Assembly (NCBI GenBank): GCA_017397805.1 | Contig: JAFQHW010000030.1 | Span: 1-44,461 of the forward strand | Length of the DNA stretch: 44,461 nucleotides | Direction: 5' to 3' | Origin: Clostridia bacterium | GTDB taxonomy: Bacteria; Bacillota; Clostridia; Oscillospirales; CAG-382 | In this document: positions 23,122 through 32,787 of the stretch, in pieces | How positions within the stretch are numbered: position 1 is the stretch's first letter | How the letters are laid out: each line of letters begins with the position of its first letter | Made by a program: the position numbers and the translations under genes | The notes under the pieces: model-generated | Told to the model about the DNA's origin: nothing | Database searches by the model: none | Seen by the model: only the letters and a program-made list of their open reading frames with translations

Positions 23122-25118
23122 ATGGCAAAATATCAATCTGATTCCATTAAAAACATTGCGCTGTTAGGACACAGCGGAGACGGTAAAACCGCATTGGCAG
23201 AGGCTATGCTTTTACTTGCAGGTGCTATCGACAGAGTCGGCGGCAACCTTGACTTTGACCCTGAAGAAAAGAAGCGCGGCAGCTCCATCGCCGCAAGTCT
23301 TGCAGCTTTCGAATGGAAGGGCAAGAAGATAAATCTGCTTGACACCCCCGGTTACTTCGACTTTGCAGGTGAAGTTAAGCAGGCACTGCGCGTAGCTGAT
23401 ACCGCAGTTTTGGTTGTTGACGGTAAGAGCGGCTTTAAGGTAGGTACCGAGCTTGCTTGGGATTATTCCGACGGCGTTTCCAAGTGCTTCTTCGTTAATA
23501 AGACCGATGATGAAAATGCAAATTTTGATAACGTTCTGAACGGCCTTAAGGACCAGTTCGGCTCATCTGTTTGCCCCGTTATCGTTCCCTGCCAGGCAGG
23601 CAAGGCAACAAGCTATTGTAACCTTATTACCGGCGAAGCTTTTGAGTATGATGCAAAGGGTAACGCAAAGAAGGTAGCCTTCGACGCTTCCGCTTTTGAA
23701 GATTATTATGCAGCACTTAAAGAAGTTCTTGCAGAAACCGACGAAGAGCTTATGGAAAAATTCTTCGGTGATGAAGATTTCACTAAGGAAGAAATGATTA
23801 ACGCCCTTCGCGTTGGTTTGAAGGACGGCAGCGTTGTACCCGTATTCTCCGGTTCCGCTACCGCTATGACGGGCATTTCCACCTTCCTGGACGTAGTGGC
23901 TGACTCCTTTAAGTCCGCTGCTGACAGAACGGACGATGCAGGCATTGCTCTTTCCGCAAGCGGCGATACCGCTCTCCTTTGCTTCAAGTCCGTTGCAGAC
24001 GCTTTCGGTAAGAAGAGCTTCTTCCGCGTTATGAACGGTAATTTGAAGAAGGATACCCAGCTTACCAACCTCAGAAGCGAGCAGGGTGAAAAGATTGCAA
24101 GAATCTATACCTGCGTAGGCGCTAAGGAATCTGAACTTGACGAGCTGGTATGGGGTGACATCGGTTACACCACAAAGCTTGTTGCTACCAACACCGGTGA
24201 TACCTTGGGCGGCAAGGAGGCTTTTGCGGCTATCGACTTCCCCAAGCCTTATTACCGTCAGGCGATCGTTCCCAAGAGCAAGGGCGACGAGGACAAGATC
24301 TCCACAGGTATCGCAAAGCTTCTTGAAGAAGATCCTACCATCAAGTATGAAAACAATGCGGAAACAAAGCAGATGTTAGTACACGGTCTCGGCGATATTC
24401 ACCTTACGTTGTTGCTTCCAAGCTTAAGAGCCGTTATGGCGTTTCCATCGAATACAGCGAGCCCAAGACGGCTTACAGAGAAACCATTAAGAAGACTTAT
24501 CAGGCAGAAGGTAAGCATAAGAAGCAGTCCGGCGGTTCCGGTCAGTACGGTCACGTTAAGATCACCTTCAGCCACGGCGAAGAAGACGGTCTTACCTTTA
24601 CACAGAGCGTTGTTGGCGGCTCCGTTCCCAAGAACTTCTACCCCGCAGTTGAAAAGGGTCTTCTGGAAGCAATGCAGAAGGGCGTCCTTGCAGGCTTCCC
24701 CGTAGTTAACCTGGCGGCTGATTTGTTCGACGGTTCTTACCACCCCGTTGACTCTAACGAAATTTCCTTTAAGCTTGCTGCAATTCTTGCATATAAGCAG
24801 ACGGTAAACGCTAACCCCATTATTCTTGAGCCCGTTGGCTACTTGAAGGTTCTTATCCCCACCTCCTACTCCGGCGATATCATGGGTGACGTATCCAAGC
24901 GCCGCGGCAGAATCATGGGTATGGGCGAAAGCGACCGTAAGGGTTACACCGTTATAGAGGCTGAGATTCCCTCTGCCGAAATGAACAACTATGCTATCCA
25001 GCTCAGAGCAATGACTCAGGGCAGAGGCAGTTATACCTTTGATTTCGTAAGATACGAAGAAGCTCCCGGCGAAATCGCTAACAAGATTATAGAAGAAGCT
25101 AAGAAGGCTGAAGAATAA
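23122..25118 (+). pseudogene. EF-G-like translational GTPase, frameshifted
   Basis: Intact length would be about 665 aa, as in the EF-G paralogue family. G1 GHSGDGKT, G3 DTPGY and G4 NKTD are present; domains II-V follow. At 24405/24406 one base is missing: the conserved GLGDIHL-D-V-V reads GLGDIHLTLLL. From there the correct protein continues in another frame (ASKLKSRYGVSIEYSEP, later QSGGSGQYGHV, GLLEAMQKG, and GDIMGDVSKRRGRIMGM) to the stop at 25118. The first frame instead runs on to 24705 as nonsense. Restoring one G after CTT repairs it exactly. It may be an assembly error or a real mutation. GGAGG precedes the ATG. Confidence 0.88.
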
Positions 25119-25167
25119 TATTTCGCTAAGGGAAAATACAGACCAATAGCAGAAACGAGGACAGCGT

Positions 25168-26685
25168 ATGCGTACTATGAGAAAAATTTTAGCTTTATTG
25201 CTTGCGCTTTTTATGGCGGCTTCCTTTGCCGCTTGCGTGGGCGACGTTGATACAGACCCGTTGGATGAATCTGTGATAGACCTTAACAAGAGTGATGTTG
25301 AGTCTGAAGACGTATCCGTGAAGGATCCTGAGCCTGCAGAGGGACAGACCGCTATGCCCGTTGTTAAAAGCGTGTTCAACAACAGCGCAACCAGCGTTGT
25401 TATAAGCGGTACTTGCGAAGAGAACGCAGTTATCACCTCTACCGGTGTAGGTCTTAGCACCACCGAGGTTAACGCTAAAGGCACCGACTATGTCATCGAG
25501 ATCGATTTGGGCATTAACGCTACCGCAACGGTAAGACTTACCGCTACCGCTGAGGGTAAAACCGAAAGCGATATAAGAGAGGTTCGCGTTGAGGATGCTC
25601 AGGGTTTACAGGGTAACTTGGTTACCCCCGTGGTTCTTGCCGACAAGTTCGTGTTCTTCAGTGAGGAATCCTTGGGCGTTTTGAGCAATCAGTCTGTAAG
25701 CTATACCAAGACGGATGCGCTTATTACCCAGATAAAGGGTATCAACACCGGCGACGGTGATACCGAGCTTATCTACGTGCTTGCTCCTTCCAGAGCAAAG
25801 GTGCTTGCAGATAAGCTTCCCGCAGAGTTGCAGGAAGAAATAAGCACCGTTTCCCTTTACAAGCAGACCGTAAAGGCACTTTCCGATGCGGGCGTTACCG
25901 TTATCGACTTGGAAGAGGCTTTTGCTGAGGCTGACGACTATCCTTTGTTCTACGATACCCACGGCGGCTGGAGCGATTACGCGGCGTTTATAGCTTATAC
26001 CGAGATCATGAACTATATTTCCGAAAAGTTCCCCGACGCGGCTCCTCACGGCATGGATCAGTTTGACGTTAACACCGTAGAAGACGCGCTTCTCGGCGAT
26101 TTGGCTTACAACTACGGCCTGGACATCAACCTTTTCAACGAGACCGTTTACGATTTCGTTCCCAAGTTTGATTTGGATATGGGCAAGGAATATGCAGTTA
26201 ACACTCAGAAGGCTCCCGGTGAAGATTCCGAGCTTGTTGACGAAGAGAGCTCTGCCGAAGAGCTTGAGGAAGAAGTTTCTTCCGAGCTTGACAGTGAGTT
26301 CCTTGAGAAGTTCTCCCTTATAAGCGACATAAAGGTTAACCTTTACGATAACGACTTCCGTTTCTACAACAGCGAGTTTGCAGATGAGTATTATGACGAA
26401 AACGACGTTGTAGTTCCCACCACCAACGATAGCGAGCTTTGCTTTGCTACCAACAGAGAGGAACTGTATCTGCCCTCCGCGCTCATCTACAGAGCTTCCG
26501 ATACGGCACCCATCATCCCCATGTTGGCAGAGCGTTTCCGTAACTCCATGTTCTACCGCGCAAACTCCTACAGCGTTAACGGTACTTACGCCTCCTCTTT
26601 GGCAGGCACACCCGATAACAGCAACGTGGATTATATTATAGTTCTTCTTACCGAAGAAGAAATAGCATCCATTTACGCTCAGTAA
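25168..26685 (+). CDS. AlgX/DHHW-like lipoprotein
   Basis: 505 aa. A signal peptide ends in lipobox ASFAAC (Cys near residue 22), so the protein is probably lipid-anchored outside the membrane. Residues about 60-130 form an Ig-like beta domain (VISGTCEENAVI). From about 150 it resembles the SGNH-like AlgJ/AlgX/DHHW family: KFVFFSEES, YVLAPSRAKVLADKLP, and THGGWSDYAAFIAYTEIM, which fits the family D-x-H-W-x-x-x-G-x-x-A-Y motif although W is replaced. An acidic Ser/Glu-rich insert lies at about 345-380. Relatives acetylate or deacetylate exopolysaccharide. The next gene starts inside its stop codon (TAATG). Confidence 0.72.
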   Translation: MRTMRKILALLLALFMAASFAACVGDVDTDPLDESVIDLNKSDVESEDVSVKDPEPAEGQTAMPVVKSVFNNSATSVVISGTCEENAVITSTGVGLSTTEVNAKGTDYVIEIDLGINATATVRLTATAEGKTESDIREVRVEDAQGLQGNLVTPVVLADKFVFFSEESLGVLSNQSVSYTKTDALITQIKGINTGDGDTELIYVLAPSRAKVLADKLPAELQEEISTVSLYKQTVKALSDAGVTVIDLEEAFAEADDYPLFYDTHGGWSDYAAFIAYTEIMNYISEKFPDAAPHGMDQFDVNTVEDALLGDLAYNYGLDINLFNETVYDFVPKFDLDMGKEYAVNTQKAPGEDSELVDEESSAEELEEEVSSELDSEFLEKFSLISDIKVNLYDNDFRFYNSEFADEYYDENDVVVPTTNDSELCFATNREELYLPSALIYRASDTAPIIPMLAERFRNSMFYRANSYSVNGTYASSLAGTPDNSNVDYIIVLLTEEEIASIYAQ

Positions 26686-27344
26686 TGACCGTAACAAAAC
26701 GGATTGAAATGATTAAAACCCTTGTGCCGAAAGGCGCAAGGGTTTTAGACGTAGGCAGTGATCACGCTTTACTGCCTATTTCTTTGTTTTTGGATGGAGT
26801 TATAACGGAAGCGGTTATCAGTGATATAAACGTAGGTCCTCTGGACAGCGGAAAAAGCAACGTGGCAAGGCTTGCCCCCGGCTTAAAGGCAAGCTTCGTG
26901 CTTTCCGACGGGTTTAAGAACGTGGAAAAAGGCGGCTATGACGTGGCGGCTGTTTGCGGTATGGGCGGTGAGCTTATTGCCGCCATCATCGACGAGGCGG
27001 AGGATAAAGCTCACGTTCCGCTGATACTTCAGCCCATGAGCCACGCGGAAAGGCTTAGAGAGTACCTGTGGAGCAACGGCTTCGAAATAAAGGAGGAGTG
27101 CTTTGCCGCCGAAGGTAAGCGCGCTTACTTGATTATTTCCGCGGTCTATACGGGCAAAAGCACCAAATACGATTACGACGACTTGTTTTACGGTCAGTTC
27201 CGCCCCGATAACGACGCCTTCGCCCTTTATTCGGCGGGGGTAGCAAAGGCGGCGAAGAAACGGTTGGAGGGATATAAGCTCCAAGGCGATGAAGCTATGG
27301 CTGCCCTGACGGAAAACTTGATTTTGCTAAACGGAAAGAAATAA
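26685..27344 (+). CDS. trmK: tRNA (adenine(22)-N1)-methyltransferase TrmK
   Basis: 219 aa, class I Rossmann methyltransferase that methylates N1 of A22 in tRNA. The SAM-binding motif is VLDVGSDHALLP near residue 20; the family-specific DINVGPL, AAVCGMGGELI and LILQPMSHAERLREYLW segments follow. The ATG overlaps the upstream stop by one base (TAATG), indicating translational coupling with the AlgX-like lipoprotein, an unusual partner for a tRNA enzyme. A strong bidirectional terminator follows. Confidence 0.9.
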   Translation: MTVTKRIEMIKTLVPKGARVLDVGSDHALLPISLFLDGVITEAVISDINVGPLDSGKSNVARLAPGLKASFVLSDGFKNVEKGGYDVAAVCGMGGELIAAIIDEAEDKAHVPLILQPMSHAERLREYLWSNGFEIKEECFAAEGKRAYLIISAVYTGKSTKYDYDDLFYGQFRPDNDAFALYSAGVAKAAKKRLEGYKLQGDEAMAALTENLILLNGKK

Positions 27345-27358
27345 GGTCGAATATACAA

Positions 27359-27391
27359 AATAGGGGCTGTCTTAATGAGACAGCCCCTATT
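27359..27391. terminator. Bidirectional terminator between trmK and ABC exporter
   Basis: Perfect 14-bp stem AATAGGGGCTGTCT/AGACAGCCCCTATT with a 5-nt loop. The GGGGCTGTCT sequence also appears (as its complement) near 127-139 at the window start. Confidence 0.9.
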
Positions 27392-27407
27392 TCAATTTAT
27401 AAGTTGT

Positions 27408-29258
27408 TTAAAATCTGTTAGATAAGCCTTCCTTATCCCAAGGATTGATCTCACTTAGCTTTTTAAGCTGATAAAACTTGCCTTTTTTCGCCATCAGCTC
27501 GTCAAAACTGCCGTTTTCCACCGCCACGCCGTCCTCCATAACTATAATTCTGTCGGCGTTGCGTATGGTGGAAAGCCTATGGGCAACCACGAAGGTGGTG
27601 CGGTCCTTAACAAGTCCGTTTATAGCCTGCTGTACCAAATATTCCGAATAATTGTCCAAGGCGCTGGTGGCTTCGTCCAATATCAAAATCTCAGGGTTTC
27701 GTATTATTGCGCGGGCAATGGAGATGCGTTGCTTTTGTCCGCCGGAAAGCTTGTCTCCGTGCTCACCTATTATAGTGTTCACACCGTTTGAAAGCCTCGG
27801 CAAAAACTCATCGATGTTGGCAAGGTGTGTAACTCTTGCCAGCTCCCCGTCGCTTATCTCGCCCATGCCGTAGGTTATGTTTTCCCTCACCGTACCGGTG
27901 AAAAGGATACTGCTTTGAGGCACAACGGAAATATGATGGCGGTAGGAGGACAAACTAAGCTCCTTTATATCCTTGCCGTCTATTAGCACCTGTCCTTCCG
28001 TGGATAACAAAAAGCCTATTATCATATTCATAACCGTGCTTTTGCCCGACCCCGACGAGCCTACGAAGGCTATGCATTCGCCGGGGTTTGCGGTAAAGGA
28101 TAGGTTTTTAACCACGTCCTCGTCACCGTCGGGATAACGGAAGGAAACGTTTCGGAACTCTATCTTTCCCTTGACGTTTTTAATCTTTTGCTTGCCGTAA
28201 TCATCCTCTACTTTGTCGGAAAGTACTATTTCCGATACGCTCTTTATAGACTCAAGTCCTTTGGTAAGCTGAGGATAGATGTTGACCAAGCTTTGGACGT
28301 TGTTGCTTATGGAGGTGAAATAGGTCTGAAAGATAACTATATCGCCAACGTCCATATAGCCGCGTATGGCAAGCCAAGCGGTAAACACAAGGCACACACC
28401 GCTGAGGGCGTGACTTATAACCCAGGTTATAGAGCCGAAATAAGCGTTGGTTCTGTCAAGCAGAAGCCCGCTTTTTTTAAGCCTCGTAATGTTTTCTTCC
28501 AAATTCTGTATCTCAAGGGATTCCAAGCCGTGTGCCTTGGTTACGGGTATCATCTCCAACATGGTGGCAACCTTGGCGGATATATCCTCCGACTCCTTGC
28601 GGAAGAGGTGGTTGGTCTCCTTCATTCTGCGGTTGAAAAGCCGCACAAGTATTACGTTTACGGGTACTACCGCCAAAAAGAACAGCGCCACCGACGGGCT
28701 TTTGTAAAGGGTTATCCCCATGGAAACCAATATGCCGATAAAGCTGGGCAACACACTCTTTATAAACTGAAAATTGAGAAACTCGATAGCTTCAATATCA
28801 CGCATGAACTTGGACTGCACTCTGCCCGACTCTATCTCCTTATGATAGGAGATGGAAAGATGCTGCAGTTTTTTTATAAGCGTGTTCCTGAGTCCTGCGC
28901 CAATGGTCCTCAGCATAGAGTCCGTATATCGCGCGTAAAGCATATGCATGGGTATGTTTTGTGCCAACAGCAGGGTAAGAATACCCATATAAGTCCATAC
29001 CCGTGCCATAATATTGCTTCCGCCGTCCGTTACCGTGTTGATTATAGCGGCGGTTATGACGGGGATTATCCAAACGGGGGAGGCTTTGATTATATACAAA
29101 AGGGAGGAGAACATTATCTTGCCCTTGTTCCCTTTAAGAAGCTTGGTAAGCACTCTAATGCCGCCGCCGTTTTCTTCTTCGCTTTCTGCAAACAAACCCT
29201 CGTAATCGGGGATATAGCTATCGTCTTCTTTAAGCCTTTCGGCTCTTTTGTTTTCCAT
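27408..29258 (-). CDS. ABC exporter, fused permease and ATPase (MsbA/LmrA type)
   Basis: 616 aa. Six membrane segments lie within about residues 48-345, followed by a nucleotide-binding domain with Walker A GSSGSGKST, signature LSGGQKQR, Walker B ILILDEATSALD and H-loop VAHRLST. It functions as a homodimer or with an unseen partner to export a lipid, peptide or drug; the substrate cannot be predicted. The N-terminus carries an acidic cytoplasmic extension. The start at 29258 has AAAGG about 11 bp upstream; it lies 6 bp after the rarA stop, so both are likely in one operon. Confidence 0.9.
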   Translation of the reverse strand: MENKRAERLKEDDSYIPDYEGLFAESEEENGGGIRVLTKLLKGNKGKIMFSSLLYIIKASPVWIIPVITAAIINTVTDGGSNIMARVWTYMGILTLLLAQNIPMHMLYARYTDSMLRTIGAGLRNTLIKKLQHLSISYHKEIESGRVQSKFMRDIEAIEFLNFQFIKSVLPSFIGILVSMGITLYKSPSVALFFLAVVPVNVILVRLFNRRMKETNHLFRKESEDISAKVATMLEMIPVTKAHGLESLEIQNLEENITRLKKSGLLLDRTNAYFGSITWVISHALSGVCLVFTAWLAIRGYMDVGDIVIFQTYFTSISNNVQSLVNIYPQLTKGLESIKSVSEIVLSDKVEDDYGKQKIKNVKGKIEFRNVSFRYPDGDEDVVKNLSFTANPGECIAFVGSSGSGKSTVMNMIIGFLLSTEGQVLIDGKDIKELSLSSYRHHISVVPQSSILFTGTVRENITYGMGEISDGELARVTHLANIDEFLPRLSNGVNTIIGEHGDKLSGGQKQRISIARAIIRNPEILILDEATSALDNYSEYLVQQAINGLVKDRTTFVVAHRLSTIRNADRIIVMEDGVAVENGSFDELMAKKGKFYQLKKLSEINPWDKEGLSNRF

Positions 29259-29264
29259 AAGCTA

Positions 29265-30506
29265 TTAACCTTTACCGGTAAGTTTTTTGTGATATTCGTG
29301 GGCGGCAGACTCGGTCTTGTTGTCGCCAAACTCATAGTAAACCTTGTTTTTCAGGGTGTCGGGAAGATATTGCTGTTTTACGTAGTGGTTGGGATATTCG
29401 TGGGGGTATTTATAGCCTTGTGCGCGCTTTTCCCCTTCACTGTCTGCGTGCACGTTCTGCAGATGACGGGGTATATCACCCGCAAGCCCTGCGGCAATAT
29501 CCGCCTCTGCCTTATTGTATGCCAAGTAGGCGGAGTTGGACTTGGGCAAGGTCGCCAAATATATCGCCGCTTGGGACAGGGGAAGCTTGGCTTCGGGAAG
29601 GCCCAATCTGTTTGCCGATTCAACGCAGGCGTTAACCACTGCCACTGCCATGGGTGCCGCAAGTCCTATATCCTCGCTGGCGGCGCACAGAAGCCTACGG
29701 CACACCGATGCCATATCGCCGCCCGTAAGTGCTCGGCACAGATAATGCACCGCCGCATCCGGGTCACTGCCCCGTATGGACTTGTGCAGGCCCGAAAGAC
29801 AGTCAAAATGCTTGTCCCCGCCGCGGTCAAAGAAAAGTCCCGCCATACGGGCAAGCTCCTCTGCTACGGAAAGCTCCAACCGTTCCCCGCAGGAGAAATA
29901 TACGCTTTCCAAAAGTCCCAAGGCTTTTCGCACGTCACCGCCCGTTGCGGTGGCAACAAGGGTAAACAGCTCGTCGTCGGCGGTTTTTGGCTCGTATTCT
30001 TCCGAAAGCAGGGAAAGACCGCGTTTTAAAACCGGTACTATATCCTCAGGCTTTACGCTTTTAAACTCAAAAACCGCAGAACGGGAAAGCAACGCGGGAT
30101 AGATGCAAAAGAAGGGGTTATCCGTAGTGGAGCATATAAGGGTAACGCGCCCGTCCTCCACGTACTCAAGCAGTGATTGTTGCTGTTTTTTATTAAAATA
30201 CTGTATCTCATCGATATACAAAAGTACGCCCCCTTGACCTGCAAGGGTTCCGCTGGCGGCAAGTGCCGCTTTTACGTCGGAAAGCGAGGCGGTGGTAGCG
30301 TTAATGCGTTGCAGATACTTGCCGCTTTTTCTGGCGATAATATCCGCAACGGTGGTCTTGCCCGTACCGGGCGGTCCGTAAAAGACCATGGAGGGGAAAT
30401 GCCCCTTCTCAAGCATGCGGCGCAACGGGCGTCCTTCGCCCAGCAAATGCTTTTGCCCCGCAACCTCGCAAAGCTCTGTAGGTCTTGCTCTGTCTGCTAA
30501 CGGCAT
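29265..30506 (-). CDS. rarA: Replication-associated recombination protein RarA
   Basis: 413 aa AAA+ ATPase of the clamp-loader clade (RarA/MgsA/WRNIP1), acting at stalled replication forks. N-terminal MPLADRARPTELCEVAGQKHLLG is diagnostic; Walker A GPPGTGKTT (about 44-52), Walker B LLYIDEIQYF, sensor STTDNPFF, and the C-terminal tetramerisation region with YKYPHEYPNHYV follow. GAGGAGG precedes the ATG. It is transcribed from the promoter at 30532-30560 together with the ABC exporter. Confidence 0.94.
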   Translation of the reverse strand: MPLADRARPTELCEVAGQKHLLGEGRPLRRMLEKGHFPSMVFYGPPGTGKTTVADIIARKSGKYLQRINATTASLSDVKAALAASGTLAGQGGVLLYIDEIQYFNKKQQQSLLEYVEDGRVTLICSTTDNPFFCIYPALLSRSAVFEFKSVKPEDIVPVLKRGLSLLSEEYEPKTADDELFTLVATATGGDVRKALGLLESVYFSCGERLELSVAEELARMAGLFFDRGGDKHFDCLSGLHKSIRGSDPDAAVHYLCRALTGGDMASVCRRLLCAASEDIGLAAPMAVAVVNACVESANRLGLPEAKLPLSQAAIYLATLPKSNSAYLAYNKAEADIAAGLAGDIPRHLQNVHADSEGEKRAQGYKYPHEYPNHYVKQQYLPDTLKNKVYYEFGDNKTESAAHEYHKKLTGKG

Positions 30507-30531
30507 CTCTTACCGCCTCCTCTCTGTGTGA

Positions 30532-30560
30532 AGTATATCACCGCACAATCTGTTTGTCAA
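30532..30560 (-). promoter_or_regulatory. Promoter of rarA
   Basis: Minus strand TTGACA-N17-TATACT. Its -35 box faces that of the divergent transporter promoter; together they form the inverted repeat TTTGTCAA/TTGACAAA. Confidence 0.75.
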
Positions 30561-30577
30561 GAAACAAAGTATTAAGG

Positions 30578-30606
30578 TTGACAAACAAGTATAAAAATGC
30601 TAAAAT
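30578..30606 (+). promoter_or_regulatory. Promoter of the AEC transporter gene
   Basis: TTGACA-N17-TAAAAT, back to back with the rarA promoter. The leader contains a GGAGGGG/CCCCTCC hairpin near 30653-30673, shortly before the ribosome binding site. Confidence 0.75.
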
Positions 30607-30689
30607 GCCTTATCAAAAGCAGTGTATCAGGCTATTTCGAAGGCTGTTTTAAGGGGAGGGGGATCGCCCCTCCGGAAAGAAGGACGTTT

Positions 30690-31619
30690 ATGACAGAGGT
30701 AGTTACAAAACAAGTTGTTTCCTTATTTATCATAATGCTCGTTGGCTTTCTCGCTTCGGGCATTGGCTTTTTTGATAAGCGCACCTCCGACGGTATAAGT
30801 AAGCTTATAGTTTACGTTACCAACCCCTTGCTTATCTTTACCGCTTTTCTTAACAGCGGCAAGGGCAATATGGGCGCCATGTTTACCGTTATCGGGTGCA
30901 GTATCCTTATCCACGTGGCGGTTACGGTGTTCGTTATGTTCTTGTTTAAGGGCAGATCTCCCAAGGAAGCGACTGCACTTCGCTTTTCCGTTATCTTTTC
31001 CAACTGCGGTTATATGGGTTATCCCTTGCTTACCGCGGTGTTCCCCAAAAACGGTATGTTCTACGGCGCTTGCTACGTGCTGTTCTTTACCCTGTATTTG
31101 TGGACGGTTGGCGTGTTTATGCTTTCCTCCGGTAAAAGAGGAACTAAGGCCGCTTGCTTGCGCAAAGCAGTGCTTAACCCCGGTGTTATCGCCGCGGTTT
31201 TGGGGCTCGTGCTTTCCCTTATCGGCATAAAGCTCCCCGATGCGTTGTCTACTGCTTTAAGCTCCACCGCAAATCTCACCTTCCCGCTATCTATGCTGGT
31301 GCTGGGATGTATGCTCAAATACGCACCGCTTAAAGAGATATTCACCAACGTTTATGCGTATATAGCTTCGGCAATAAGGCTGTTGCTCGTTCCTTTGGCA
31401 GTGCTTTTGGTTTGCGGTATATTTAACGTTTCTTCGGGCACTTCCTATATTTGCGTTATCCTTTCCGCTACTCCCGTTGCCGCAAAGGCACCTATAATGG
31501 CGGGCATCTACGGTGCGGATAAAAACACTACTCTTGCAACGGTGGCTATATCCACTGTTTTCTCGGTACTTACCATCCCTTTGGTTATAGCTCTTACAAA
31601 AGGCGTGGTAGGCGCGTAA
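30690..31619 (+). CDS. AEC-family transporter
   Basis: 309 aa membrane protein of the auxin efflux carrier family, with about ten hydrophobic segments in two inverted halves separated by a short basic loop (SSGKRGTKAACLRK). The family signature near the N-terminus (KLIVYVTNPLLIFTAFLNS) and FSNCGYMGYPL are present. Bacterial members move organic acids such as malate. The start at 30690 follows GAAGGA; an earlier in-frame ATG would be within the leader hairpin. It lies 23 bp before coaW, probably in one operon. Confidence 0.87.
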   Translation: MTEVVTKQVVSLFIIMLVGFLASGIGFFDKRTSDGISKLIVYVTNPLLIFTAFLNSGKGNMGAMFTVIGCSILIHVAVTVFVMFLFKGRSPKEATALRFSVIFSNCGYMGYPLLTAVFPKNGMFYGACYVLFFTLYLWTVGVFMLSSGKRGTKAACLRKAVLNPGVIAAVLGLVLSLIGIKLPDALSTALSSTANLTFPLSMLVLGCMLKYAPLKEIFTNVYAYIASAIRLLLVPLAVLLVCGIFNVSSGTSYICVILSATPVAAKAPIMAGIYGADKNTTLATVAISTVFSVLTIPLVIALTKGVVGA

Positions 31620-31642
31620 CAAATACATAACGGAGTGATATT

Positions 31643-32470
31643 ATGGGTATAATAGTCGGTATAGACGTGGGCGGAAGCACCACTAAAATAGCAGGTGTAA
31701 AGGATGGGAAGGTCATCTCCCCCATGATGACGCGCGCAACCGACCCGGTTGCGTCCCTTTACGGCGCCTTCGGTAAATTCACCTCCGCCAACGGAATAGC
31801 ACTAAGCGATATAGAAAGGCTTGCCGTTACCGGCGTGGGCAGTGTTTTTGCCGGGGAGGAGATATTCGGCTTGCCCGCAGAGCATATAACCGAGTTCGTT
31901 GCCATAGGCAAGGGCGGAAGCTACCTTTCGGGACTTGAAAAGGCGGTTGTTGTCAGCATGGGTACGGGTACGGCGTTGGTGTACTGCGATAAAAACGGAG
32001 CAGAGCACTTGGGCGGTACGGGCGTAGGAGGCGGAACCTTGGTAGGTCTTTCCAAAAAGCTTATCGGCACCGCAGACGTAAATGCCATCGAAACGCTGGC
32101 AGAGAAGGGTGACATCAACCAAATAGACCTTATGGTAAACGATCTGACCGCCAAGGATATAGGTCCCACCCTTCCGGCTTCCATGACCGCTTCCAACTTC
32201 GGCAAAATAGGTGATCTGGTAAGAAGCGAGGACGTTGCCAAGGGACTTATAAACATGATATACGAAACCGTGGCGGTGGTTGCCCGTTTCGCCGCAAGCA
32301 GTAAAGGTATAAAGGACATCGTGCTTACGGGCAGACTGTCTGCTTTAAGAAGCGCACCCGCGGCATTTGATATTTTGGGCAAGACCTTCGACGTTAATTT
32401 CGTTATCCCCGATAACAGCGAGTACGCAACGGTTATCGGCGCCGCGTTAACTCTAAGTGATAAGAAATGA
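31643..32470 (+). CDS. coaW: Type II pantothenate kinase
   Basis: 275 aa. ASKHA-fold kinase that phosphorylates pantothenate, the first step of coenzyme A synthesis. The phosphate-1 loop GIDVGGSTTKIAG at the N-terminus, the SMGTGTALVYC strand, LGGTGVGGGTLVGLSKKL, and the C-terminal DIVLTGRLS match type II (CoaW) enzymes. These are generally insensitive to CoA feedback. CGGAGTG precedes the ATG. It is co-transcribed with the upstream AEC transporter and ends at the terminator at 32479. Confidence 0.9.
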   Translation: MGIIVGIDVGGSTTKIAGVKDGKVISPMMTRATDPVASLYGAFGKFTSANGIALSDIERLAVTGVGSVFAGEEIFGLPAEHITEFVAIGKGGSYLSGLEKAVVVSMGTGTALVYCDKNGAEHLGGTGVGGGTLVGLSKKLIGTADVNAIETLAEKGDINQIDLMVNDLTAKDIGPTLPASMTASNFGKIGDLVRSEDVAKGLINMIYETVAVVARFAASSKGIKDIVLTGRLSALRSAPAAFDILGKTFDVNFVIPDNSEYATVIGAALTLSDKK

Positions 32471-32478
32471 AAGAAATA

Positions 32479-32503
32479 AAAAGTGCCCTGTTCGGGCACT
32501 TTT
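32479..32503. terminator. Bidirectional terminator after coaW
   Basis: AAAAGTGCCC/GGGCACTTTT with a 5-nt loop, A-rich and T-rich on either side. It lies between two convergent genes. Confidence 0.88.
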
Positions 32504-32505
32504 AA

Positions 32506-32772
32506 TTAAAAGAACAACAAAGCCGCTAAGGCGATAAGTATAATATCGTTGTCGGGATTTCCGTCCAATAAAATCAAAATGACGATGGCAATGATAAGCA
32601 GGTCTTCCGTGTCTATTCGGTTAAACAAACTGCGCTTGCTCCTGCCCATGGCGGCTACTGCCTGTTCTTCAGGTTGTGCGTCGGCACTTCGGCGCTCTTC
32701 CTCAAAGCTTCGCTCGTATTCTCTCAGCATCCCGTCGGAATCTATTCCGTTTTCATAACCACGGCTGTACAT
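32506..32772 (-). CDS. Small hypothetical protein with C-terminal membrane segment
   Basis: 88 aa, no family recognised. Residues 1-50 are charged and polar (EYERSFEEERRSADAQ); residues about 55-88 are hydrophobic with a central DGNPDND turn, suggesting a membrane hairpin. GGGAGGGAG precedes the ATG. It is the last of three small minus-strand genes that are 15 bp apart or overlapping, so they are likely one operon. Confidence 0.68.
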   Translation of the reverse strand: MYSRGYENGIDSDGMLREYERSFEEERRSADAQPEEQAVAAMGRSKRSLFNRIDTEDLLIIAIVILILLDGNPDNDIILIALAALLFF

Positions 32773-32787
32773 TTCGCGCTCCCTCCC

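Noticed and set aside
28188..30029. A 613-codon open frame on the plus strand over the ABC exporter and rarA genes
   Set aside because: Both minus-strand genes have full family motifs; the plus frame is low-complexity and has no recognisable domain.
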